Shown here piece after piece: positions 5,968 through 11,207 of a stretch of DNA of 40,458 bases (position 1 is the first letter of the stretch; each line of letters starts with the position of its first letter). Origin of the DNA: a virus; IMG/VR virus record IMGVR_UViG_3300035698_017478, positions 1 through 40,458 of that record. One strand, 5' to 3'. The notes under the pieces were generated by a model, which saw nothing but the letters and a program-made list of their open reading frames with translations, was not told the origin of the DNA and ran no database searches. The translations under genes were made by a program, and so were the position numbers.

Positions 5968-6042
5968 GGCTAGATATCCAAATGGTAAGGAAGTGAATTG
6001 CAAACTCACTATTTGTTGGTTCGATTCCAACTCTAGTCTCCA
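5968..6042 (+). tRNA. tRNA-Cys (GCA)
   Basis: Acceptor GGCTAGA/TCTAGTC, loop TTGCAAA, and discriminator T, which is the usual identity base for Cys. CCA is encoded. It begins directly after the CCA of tRNA-Tyr. Confidence 0.9.
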
Positions 6043-6129
6043 GGAAGAATGACAGAGTGGTAATGTGCCAGTTTGCTAAACTGAGTCAGGCTAATACCTA
6101 CGGAGGTTCAAATCCTTCTTCTTCCGCCA
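6043..6129 (+). tRNA. tRNA-Ser (GCT)
   Basis: Acceptor GGAAGAA/TTCTTCC, loop TTGCTAA, long variable arm (87 bases in all), discriminator G as usual for Ser, encoded CCA. No spacer from tRNA-Cys. Confidence 0.9.
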
Positions 6130-6145
6130 AAATAAGGAGTATATT

Positions 6146-6844
6146 ATGACTTTTGTAATAGGTGATATTCATGGAGCTTTTAAAGCTTTAAAACAATGTT
6201 TAGAGAGAAGTAACTTTAATTATACTGAAGATACTTTAATAGTATTAGGTGATGTAGTAGATGGATGGAATGAAGTACCTGAATGTATTGAAGAATTACT
6301 TAAAATAAGAAATCTTATATATGTATGGGGTAATCATGATTGGTGGTGTAATAAATGGTTTAAGGAAGGTTGGTCACATCCTATGTGGGAAGAACAAGGT
6401 GGTAGAGCTACTAAAGAAGCTTATATTAAACAAGGTGATTTGTTAGTAAAACATAGAGATTTCTTTGATAGAGCAATAAAATATTATTTAGTAGATAATA
6501 AGTTATTTGTACATGGGGGAATATCTCCAGCTATAATTCAAAGACCAATAGAGAAACAAGAACTAAATGATTTAATGTGGGATAGAGAATTATTTAGAGT
6601 TGCAAGATTTAAACATTATAGAGATTCTAGTTATAAATATGCTGATTATGATGTCATATTTATAGGTCATACTTCTACTGAAGGAACAAATTCTGAACAA
6701 CCTATTAAAGTTTGTAATGTATGGAATATAGACCAAGGTGCAGGATGGACTGGTAAACTAACTATAATGAATATTAATACTGAAGAGTATTGTCAAAGCG
6801 ATAATGTACTGAAATTGTATCCAAATGTAAAGGGAAGATATTAA
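6146..6844 (+). CDS. Calcineurin-like metallophosphatase (232 aa)
   Basis: AAGGAG precedes the ATG at 6146. All core motifs of PPP-type/lambda-phosphatase-like metallophosphoesterases are present: GDIHG (6-10), GDVVDG (35-40), GNHD (62-65), VHGG (122-125) and GHT (174-176). These residues bind two metal ions and remove phosphate from proteins or small nucleotides. The length (232 aa) is close to lambda phosphatase (221 aa). The substrate cannot be told from sequence; protein phosphate, Ap4A-type nucleotides or RNA-end phosphates are all possible. It sits between tRNA genes, 16 bases after tRNA-Ser and 3 bases before the next one, so it is presumably on the same transcript. The codons match the phage genes. 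Confidence 0.88.
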   Translation: MTFVIGDIHGAFKALKQCLERSNFNYTEDTLIVLGDVVDGWNEVPECIEELLKIRNLIYVWGNHDWWCNKWFKEGWSHPMWEEQGGRATKEAYIKQGDLLVKHRDFFDRAIKYYLVDNKLFVHGGISPAIIQRPIEKQELNDLMWDRELFRVARFKHYRDSSYKYADYDVIFIGHTSTEGTNSEQPIKVCNVWNIDQGAGWTGKLTIMNINTEEYCQSDNVLKLYPNVKGRY

Positions 6845-6847
6845 TTA

Positions 6848-6937
6848 GGAAGGTCAATCAGATTGGCGACTGAACTTGTTTTGAAAACAAGCGAGCTGTA
6901 AAAGGCCTTGGGAGTTCAACTCTCTCACCTTCCGCCA
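6848..6937 (+). tRNA. tRNA-Ser (TGA)
   Basis: Acceptor GGAAGGT/ACCTTCC, loop TTTGAAA in a CTTGT/ACAAG stem, long variable arm, discriminator G, encoded CCA. Confidence 0.9.
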
Positions 6938-7012
6938 GCATCTTAAGTGTTTTAGGCGGCATTTCTGACTTCCAATCAGAGGGAACGAGTTCGATTCTCG
7001 TAAGATGCTCCA
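6938..7012 (+). tRNA. tRNA-Gly (TCC)
   Basis: Acceptor GCATCTT/AAGATGC, loop CTTCCAA in a TCTGA/TCAGA stem, discriminator T, encoded CCA, no spacer on either side. Confidence 0.9.
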
Positions 7013-7086
7013 GCCTGTGTAGTATAGTGGCATTATACCTGTTTTGTAATCAGGTGACGGGGGTTCGACTCCTCTCATGGGCTCCA
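7013..7086 (+). tRNA. tRNA-Thr (TGT)
   Basis: Acceptor GCCTGTG/CATGGGC with two G-T pairs, loop TTTGTAA; the last anticodon-stem pair is T-T. Discriminator T, encoded CCA. Confidence 0.85.
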
Positions 7087-7178
7087 GCCAAAGTAGCACA
7101 ATGGCAGTGCAGCGGTCTTATAAACCGTAATCGCCAGATTAGCGAGTGATGATGGTTCGAATCCATCCTTTGGTACCA
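7087..7178 (+). tRNA. tRNA with anticodon TAT (Ile?) and long variable arm
   Basis: Acceptor GCCAAAG/CTTTGGT, D arm GCAC/GTGC of class I type, anticodon stem GCGGT/ACCGT with loop CTTATAA (anticodon TAT, codon ATA), T arm GATGG/CCATC, discriminator A and CCA. Between anticodon and T arms lie about 22 bases that can form TCGC/GCGA, as in Leu, Ser or Tyr tRNAs. At 92 bases it is the longest tRNA here. A Leu-like body with one changed anticodon base (TAA to TAT) is one reading; an Ile tRNA with an inserted arm is another. Confidence 0.75.
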
Positions 7179-7252
7179 AGTCAGGTAGCTCAATGATAGA
7201 GCAATCGACTGATAATCGATAGACGAAAGTTCAACTCTTTCTCTGACTACCA
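7179..7252 (+). tRNA. tRNA-Ile (GAT)
   Basis: Acceptor AGTCAGG/TCTGACT, D stem GCTC/GAGC, loop CTGATAA in ATCGA/TCGAT, discriminator A, encoded CCA. It reads ATT and ATC. Confidence 0.9.
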
Positions 7253-7326
7253 GAATTCATAGTTTAATGGCAGAATAGGAGACTCTTAATCTCTTGATGA
7301 AGGTTCGAATCCTTCTGAGTTCACCA
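7253..7326 (+). tRNA. tRNA-Lys (CTT)
   Basis: Acceptor GAATTCA/TGAGTTC, loop CTCTTAA in GGAGA/TCTCT, discriminator A, encoded CCA. Confidence 0.88.
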
Positions 7327-7400
7327 GGGTTGTTAATGTAAAGACCGCATGAAAGACTTTTAATCTTTTCGAATTGGTTTGATTCCAATACAACCTACCA
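7327..7400 (+). tRNA. tRNA-Lys (TTT)
   Basis: Acceptor GGGTTGT/ACAACCT, loop CTTTTAA in AAAGA/TCTTT, discriminator A, encoded CCA. Confidence 0.88.
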
Positions 7401-7475
7401 GGCAATATAGCTTAATAGTAGAGTACTTCCCTGTCAAGGAAGGGGGTGCGAGTGCAAGTCTCGCTATTGTCGCCA
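7401..7475 (+). tRNA. tRNA-Asp (GTC)
   Basis: Acceptor GGCAATA/TATTGTC, loop CTGTCAA in CTTCC/GGAAG, discriminator G as usual for Asp, encoded CCA. Confidence 0.9.
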
Positions 7476-7551
7476 TGCGGGTGGCTGGGATTGGTATCCC
7501 GATTTGTCTCATAAGCAAATGACGAGAGTTCGATTCTCTTGCCCGCTTCCA
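7476..7551 (+). tRNA. tRNA-Met-type (CAT), irregular
   Basis: Loop CTCATAA gives anticodon CAT. In the zero-spacing frame the first base is T and faces T at position 72, so the top pair is missing, a feature of initiator tRNAs. However, the three G-C pairs of an initiator anticodon stem are absent (stem TTTGT/GCAAA), and the conserved T8 is not in place. It could be initiator, elongator, or an Ile tRNA whose C34 is modified to read ATA. Confidence 0.75.
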
Positions 7552-7625
7552 GGAGCTATGGTGTAGTGATAGCACGTTTGACTTTCTATCAGACAGTACG
7601 GGTTTGATTCCCGTTAGCTCTTCCA
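7552..7625 (+). tRNA. tRNA-Arg (TCT), first copy
   Basis: Acceptor GGAGCTA/TAGCTCT, loop CTTTCTA in TTTGA/TCAGA, discriminator T, encoded CCA. It reads AGA, the preferred Arg codon in this window. Confidence 0.87.
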
Positions 7626-7700
7626 GGTAAATGTAGTGTAATGGATGCATAATTGACTGTGACTCAATTAGTGTGAGTTCAATTCTCACCATTTACCCCA
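7626..7700 (+). tRNA. tRNA-His (GTG)
   Basis: Acceptor GTAAATG/CATTTAC with an extra G at 7626 facing discriminator C at 7697, the G-1:C73 pair that marks tRNA-His. Loop CTGTGAC in ATTGA/TCAAT, encoded CCA. Confidence 0.92.
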
Positions 7701-7776
7701 TGCTAGGTAGCTCAGGTAGTAGAGCGGGAGTTTGAAAAACTCTGTGTGAGAGGTGCAAGTCCTTTCCTAGCAACCA
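7701..7776 (+). tRNA. tRNA-Phe (GAA)
   Basis: Acceptor TGCTAGG/CCTAGCA, D stem GCTC/GAGC, loop TTGAAAA in GGAGT/ACTCT, discriminator A, encoded CCA. Confidence 0.9.
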
Positions 7777-7852
7777 CAGTGAGTAGGCCAGTTGGTAGGT
7801 CGCTTGGTTTGGAACCAAGAGGACGGAGGTTCGAGTCCTCCCTCGCTGACCA
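7777..7852 (+). tRNA. tRNA-Pro (TGG)
   Basis: Acceptor CAGTGAG/CTCGCTG, loop TTTGGAA in CTTGG/CCAAG, T arm GGAGG-TTCGAGT-CCTCC, discriminator A, encoded CCA. Confidence 0.92.
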
Positions 7853-7881
7853 TAAAATATACTTAAAAAAGGAGGTGTAAA

Positions 7882-8091
7882 ATGAAAGTAACAAGAACAG
7901 AAAAATTCGGAGTATTCACTATTGTAGAAGTACAAGATGAAAGTGGAAAGAAGGCTGTTGGTATTTCAAAGCGTTCTAGATTAGATTCTAAGAATGATGA
8001 TTTAGGTACTTCAATAGCTACTGGTAGAGCAAAAAAAGCTTTATCTCGTAAACTACAAAGAAAAAGTGTACAAAACGTGTATATGGGATAA
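7882..8091 (+). CDS. Small basic hypothetical protein (69 aa)
   Basis: A perfect AAAGGAGGTG site precedes the ATG at 7882. The first half looks like a small beta-sheet (FGVFTIVEVQDESGKKAVGI); the second half (residues 48-65) is very basic (GRAKKALSRKLQRKS) and probably helical. The basic tail and its place inside a tRNA cluster would suit RNA binding, but no family is recognised. It starts 29 bases after tRNA-Pro and ends 5 bases before tRNA-Arg(ACG). Confidence 0.75.
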   Translation: MKVTRTEKFGVFTIVEVQDESGKKAVGISKRSRLDSKNDDLGTSIATGRAKKALSRKLQRKSVQNVYMG

Positions 8092-8096
8092 TTCCA

Positions 8097-8167
8097 ATTC
8101 TCGTGGTATATAGGATGTGCCCAAGGCTACGAACCTTGAGAAGCTAGTTCGAGTCTAGCCGAGAATA
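8097..8167 (+). tRNA. tRNA-Arg (ACG), no encoded CCA
   Basis: Acceptor ATTCTCG/CGAGAAT, loop CTACGAA in CAAGG/CCTTG, T arm GCTAG/CTAGC, discriminator A. It is the only tRNA here followed by TTA instead of CCA, so CCA would have to be added by the host enzyme. Anticodon ACG normally needs A-to-I editing by the host to read CGN. Confidence 0.88.
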
Positions 8168-8170
8168 TTA

Positions 8171-8246
8171 ACCCTCTTAGTTCAGTGGATAGAGCAACCG
8201 CCTTCTAAGCGGTAAGTCGTTGGTTCGAATCCAACAGAGGGTACCA
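8171..8246 (+). tRNA. tRNA-Arg (TCT), second copy
   Basis: Acceptor ACCCTCT/AGAGGGT, loop CTTCTAA in ACCGC/GCGGT, T arm TTGG-TTCGAAT-CCAA, discriminator A, encoded CCA. Its sequence differs clearly from the other TCT tRNA at 7552, so it is not a recent duplicate. Confidence 0.9.
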
Positions 8247-8324
8247 GCAGGTTTGTGTATTTTCCTAAGCTCGAAACTATGGGAGTTAGATACCCTAAAA
8301 AGACTAATAAAAAAATACTCATCA
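8247..8324 (+). other. tRNA-sized slot without a tRNA
   Basis: These 78 bases fill exactly the space of one tRNA between two tRNAs but do not fold as one: no T arm is found, and only a poor acceptor (GTGTATT/AATACTC) followed by ATCA can be drawn. The central hairpin, GGG-AGTTAGATA-CCC, carries TTAGATACCC, the same ten bases as the 790 loop of 16S rRNA. It may be a decayed tRNA, a small RNA or chance. Confidence 0.35.
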
Positions 8325-8400
8325 GCGAATGTAGGCCAACGGCAGAGTCAATGGTTTTAGAAACCATTCAGTGAGGGTTCGAATCCTTTCATTCGCACCA
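8325..8400 (+). tRNA. tRNA with anticodon TAG (Leu?) and short variable loop
   Basis: Acceptor GCGAATG/CATTCGC, anticodon stem ATGGT/ACCAT with loop TTTAGAA (anticodon TAG, codons CTN), discriminator A and CCA. The D arm (3-bp stem, loop with GGCAGA) resembles tRNA-Leu, yet the variable loop is only 5 bases and the whole is 76 bases, whereas bacterial tRNA-Leu has a long arm. Anticodon and body class therefore disagree. Confidence 0.8.
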
Positions 8401-8474
8401 GGAGAATTAGTGTAATGGCAACACACTAGTGTTACATACTAGTAATAAAGGTTCAAATCCTTTATTCTCTACCA
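8401..8474 (+). tRNA. tRNA-Val (TAC)
   Basis: Acceptor GGAGAAT/ATTCTCT, loop GTTACAT in CTAGT/ACTAG, discriminator A, encoded CCA. Confidence 0.88.
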
Positions 8475-8548
8475 TCCCGTATCTTTTAATGGTAGGAAGG
8501 CTGGCTGTTAACCAGTTAATGGTGGTTCGAATCCATCTGCGGGAGCCA
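8475..8548 (+). tRNA. tRNA-Asn (GTT)
   Basis: Acceptor TCCCGTA/TGCGGGA, loop CTGTTAA in a CTGG/CCAG stem, discriminator G as usual for Asn, encoded CCA. Confidence 0.9.
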
Positions 8549-8624
8549 GGGCTTGTAGCTCTAATGGCAGAGCAACTGCCTTGCAAGCAGAAGGGTGAGA
8601 GTTCGAATCTCTCCTAGTCCACCA
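8549..8624 (+). tRNA. tRNA-Ala (TGC)
   Basis: Acceptor GGGCTTG/CTAGTCC contains the G3-T70 wobble pair that identifies tRNA-Ala, plus one T-T mismatch at 6-67. Loop CTTGCAA in CTGC/GCAG, discriminator A, encoded CCA. Confidence 0.9.
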
Positions 8625-8698
8625 GGGGGAAAAATGTTACGGTAGCATATTTGTCTCCAAAACAAATAGACGTGGTTCAATTCCACGTTCCCCTGCCA
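8625..8698 (+). tRNA. tRNA-Trp (CCA)
   Basis: Acceptor GGGGGAA/TTCCCCT, loop CTCCAAA in TTTGT/ACAAA, discriminator G as usual for Trp, encoded CCA. TGA serves as a stop codon in this window, so the genetic code appears standard there. Confidence 0.9.
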
Positions 8699-8775
8699 AG
8701 AAGAGTAGTGTAAATAGGTGAGCACATTAAGCTTTGAACTTAATAGTATTGGTTCGAATCCAGTCTCTTCTTCCA
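8699..8775 (+). tRNA. tRNA-Gln (TTG)
   Basis: Acceptor AGAAGAG/CTCTTCT, loop CTTTGAA in TTAAG/CTTAA, discriminator T, encoded CCA. Last tRNA of the array; the second promoter repeat begins 21 bases later. Confidence 0.88.
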
Positions 8776-8795
8776 CTTCATTTTAACCTATTTTC

Positions 8796-8854
8796 ATTTA
8801 TTTTTGAAATCTAGTTAACAAAACAGGGTAGGTATTACATAATATAAGTAGAGG
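8796..8854 (+). repeat. 59-bp direct repeat, copy 2, carrying a promoter
   Basis: Identical over 59 bases to 4839-4897 and in the same orientation, 3957 bases away. It lies between the last tRNA and the first packaging gene. Confidence 0.95.
8815..8843 (+). promoter_or_regulatory. Sigma70-like promoter in repeat copy 2
   Basis: TTAACA (8815-8820) and CATAAT (8838-8843) are 17 bases apart. Transcription would begin near 8850, about 70 bases before the first gene of the virion operon, making this the best candidate promoter for the structural genes. Confidence 0.65.
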
Positions 8855-8920
8855 GTGAATACTAGCTTTTTTCCATGTTTTTTATATAACTCCTTACCCT
8901 ACTTAAATTTATAAAAATAT

Positions 8921-9637
8921 ATGGACTATGAAGCAGCAATAAGACAGTTGAAAAACCTCTCTAATATGAAAGGTGAGGAAAATAAAGAAAAATTACATCA
9001 AGCGGCTCTTAAACAAATTAAGGTTATGGATAAAGACCTAAATGTTCAGAGCATGTTCCCTACTAGAGAAGAGAAAAGTTTATCTAAAAAGTTATTAAAA
9101 AAATATATAGATGATTATACTATCGAATCTATTTCTGATAAAAATACTTTAAAACAACTTATATATTTTGAGGTTATTCAGTATCGTTTACAACAAGTTA
9201 CTAATAAAGCTCATGATGAAAATAAATCTGTACCGCTAAAGTATTTAGATTCTCTTCATAAAAATTCAAATCAAATTATAGCTCTAAAGGAAACTTTAGG
9301 TATTACTCATGATAATAATATTAAAGAGGATTCTTATAATTCTCTTAATGATATTAAAAAGAAGTTTAGTATTTGGAGAAGACAAAATGTAGCTGAACGT
9401 ACTAGATTATGTCCTCATTGTGGTAAAATGATTCATTTTATTATGAGAATGGATAGCTATGATGCAAAAAAACATCCTTTCTTTCAAGGTAGATTTTTAA
9501 CCAATAAATTATTTTTAAAGTTATATAAAGAAGGTAGAATAACTAGAAAAGAATATAGTGAAGGGTTAGAAGTTAGTCTTGACTATATTAGCTTTTTATT
9601 AAAGAAAATAGATAAAAATGATTCAATCAATATCTGA
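8921..9637 (+). CDS. Possible terminase small subunit (238 aa)
   Basis: Placed directly before the large terminase, with a 20-base overlap, the usual position of the DNA-recognising small terminase. The protein is helix-rich, with a Lys-rich middle and one zinc-type CPHC pair (164-167) but no clear second pair. The C-terminal part (YKEGRITRKEYSEGLEVSL, about 202-220) resembles a helix-turn-helix-like bundle. No ribosome site is visible before the ATG at 8921; ATG codons at residue 16 or later could serve, but the whole frame is well coded. The call rests mostly on position. Confidence 0.5.
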   Translation: MDYEAAIRQLKNLSNMKGEENKEKLHQAALKQIKVMDKDLNVQSMFPTREEKSLSKKLLKKYIDDYTIESISDKNTLKQLIYFEVIQYRLQQVTNKAHDENKSVPLKYLDSLHKNSNQIIALKETLGITHDNNIKEDSYNSLNDIKKKFSIWRRQNVAERTRLCPHCGKMIHFIMRMDSYDAKKHPFFQGRFLTNKLFLKLYKEGRITRKEYSEGLEVSLDYISFLLKKIDKNDSINI

Positions 9638-11204
9638 AGAAGACCTTGATTTCATTGAAGATTTTTACGACCCAATTGCTTATAGTGAATGTCTATTTTC
9701 TGATTTTGATAATTTAAGTATTCTTAATGATGAATTTGGTCATATTAGAAATGGTCAAATTTCTATGTTATCTTATGAATATACTATTGATAGAGACCCT
9801 AGTTTAAGTAAAAAGGAAAATTTTCATTTAAAAGAGGGTGCAGGTAGTTTATATAATTTTGGAGCTAGAAAATACGGTAAAACACTTATAACATTACTTA
9901 TTGATATGTTGACATCTGCTGTTCATTTAGACGGGTGGAATACTTTATTTAGTTCTTTTGACCAAGTTCACGTTAGAAAAGTTTTAGAAGTTTTTATAGG
10001 TGCCATAGAAAATCATCCTTTTTTAAAACAGTTTAATCCTAGAGTTAAAAGAAGTCCAACATATTTTATAAAATTTAAAAATGGTTTTTCTATAGAAAGT
10101 GTTAATCAGAATATAGCCTCTAAGAATCCAGGTGGACAATTCTTTGGACATCATACTAAGAAACACTGGATGGAAGAAGCTTCCAAAGAAACTGAGAAAG
10201 TTGAAGCAAAAAGAGTTGATGCTATTTCAGAATTAGGTTGTATAGAAAGATTTTCTGGAATGACTGATTTTACCAAATATTCTCCTGCTGGTAAAATTTT
10301 TTATAATGCTAAAAAAAGAAATTGGATTGTTAATCTCCCACAATATATTAATCCAATGTGGGATAACAAAACAAAAGGTGATGCTGTTAAAAAATATGGT
10401 GGAGAAAATAGTATAGGATATAGAGTTTTTGTTAAAGGTGAAGTTGTTGAAGATGGTATTTCAGTTTTTGATATGGAACGTGTTAAAAGAAATTATGATG
10501 AAGAACGTTCAATTAGACATATTGAATTACCTAAAGAAAGATTTAAGTTTTTTAAAGAAATTATTATTGTAGAAAGACCTAAAAATGCTGAAGTTATATA
10601 TGTAGCAGCAGATATAGGTGAATCTGCTCCAACAGAAATTATTATAATTTCAAAAGTTAATGATATTTATAAGTACTTATATAATATAACTTTATATAAT
10701 TTAACAGATAAAGAACAATTTGAAATTTTTAAATATATATCTGAATCAGTACAAGTTAATTTTATAGGTTTAGATACTACTGAAGGAACTGGTCGTGCTA
10801 TCTATAGAAGTTTAGAGGAACACTATGGTAAAGAACATTTAGTGTGGTGTGCTTTTAATGAAAAAATACCTGTTGGTTTTGAAAAAGATGAAATAGGTAA
10901 TTTAATTTTTAAAGATGGTAAACCAATTGTTAAAGAAGAATTTGTTTCTGAATGGTCTATTAAACATTTAAAAGAAGATTTGTTATATGCTGAAAGAATG
11001 TATCTTCCAATGGATTATAAATTGGATATTCAGTTAAATTCAGTTATATCAACACAATCAGGGAATAGAACTGTTTATGCTTGTGTAAGTGAAGAAGACC
11101 ATTTATTAGCTGCTTTTAGAGTTTTTAGTATTATGCAATGGAGTAATGAATTTAATTTACTTAAACCAGTTATAAAAAAGAATTTCGGAAAATCGGGAGT
11201 TTAG
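9618..11204 (+). CDS. terL: Terminase large subunit (528 aa)
   Basis: The packaging motor ATPase and nuclease. The Walker A-like motif is GARKYGKT (82-89), and a Walker B-like acidic pair lies in HWMEEAS (183-189). The C-terminal half shows an RNase H-type nuclease layout: Asp332 in AADIGES, Asp386 in IGLDTTEG and Asp494 in EEDHLLAAF. The length is typical for TerL. The enzyme would cut the replicated DNA and pump it through the portal encoded next. The start overlaps the preceding gene by 20 bases and has a weak ribosome site, suggesting coupled translation. Confidence 0.88.
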   Translation: MIQSISEEDLDFIEDFYDPIAYSECLFSDFDNLSILNDEFGHIRNGQISMLSYEYTIDRDPSLSKKENFHLKEGAGSLYNFGARKYGKTLITLLIDMLTSAVHLDGWNTLFSSFDQVHVRKVLEVFIGAIENHPFLKQFNPRVKRSPTYFIKFKNGFSIESVNQNIASKNPGGQFFGHHTKKHWMEEASKETEKVEAKRVDAISELGCIERFSGMTDFTKYSPAGKIFYNAKKRNWIVNLPQYINPMWDNKTKGDAVKKYGGENSIGYRVFVKGEVVEDGISVFDMERVKRNYDEERSIRHIELPKERFKFFKEIIIVERPKNAEVIYVAADIGESAPTEIIIISKVNDIYKYLYNITLYNLTDKEQFEIFKYISESVQVNFIGLDTTEGTGRAIYRSLEEHYGKEHLVWCAFNEKIPVGFEKDEIGNLIFKDGKPIVKEEFVSEWSIKHLKEDLLYAERMYLPMDYKLDIQLNSVISTQSGNRTVYACVSEEDHLLAAFRVFSIMQWSNEFNLLKPVIKKNFGKSGV

Positions 11205-11207
11205 TGA

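Noticed and set aside
8325-8400. Amber suppressor tRNA
   Set aside because: The anticodon is TAG, which reads CTA, not CTA, which would read the TAG stop. No gene here shows in-frame TAG read-through.
6854-8776. Several minus-strand frames and one plus-strand frame (8429-8617) across the tRNA array
   Set aside because: They are shadows of tRNA arms and share the same repeated pieces (GTTCGA translations); none has a ribosome site in context.
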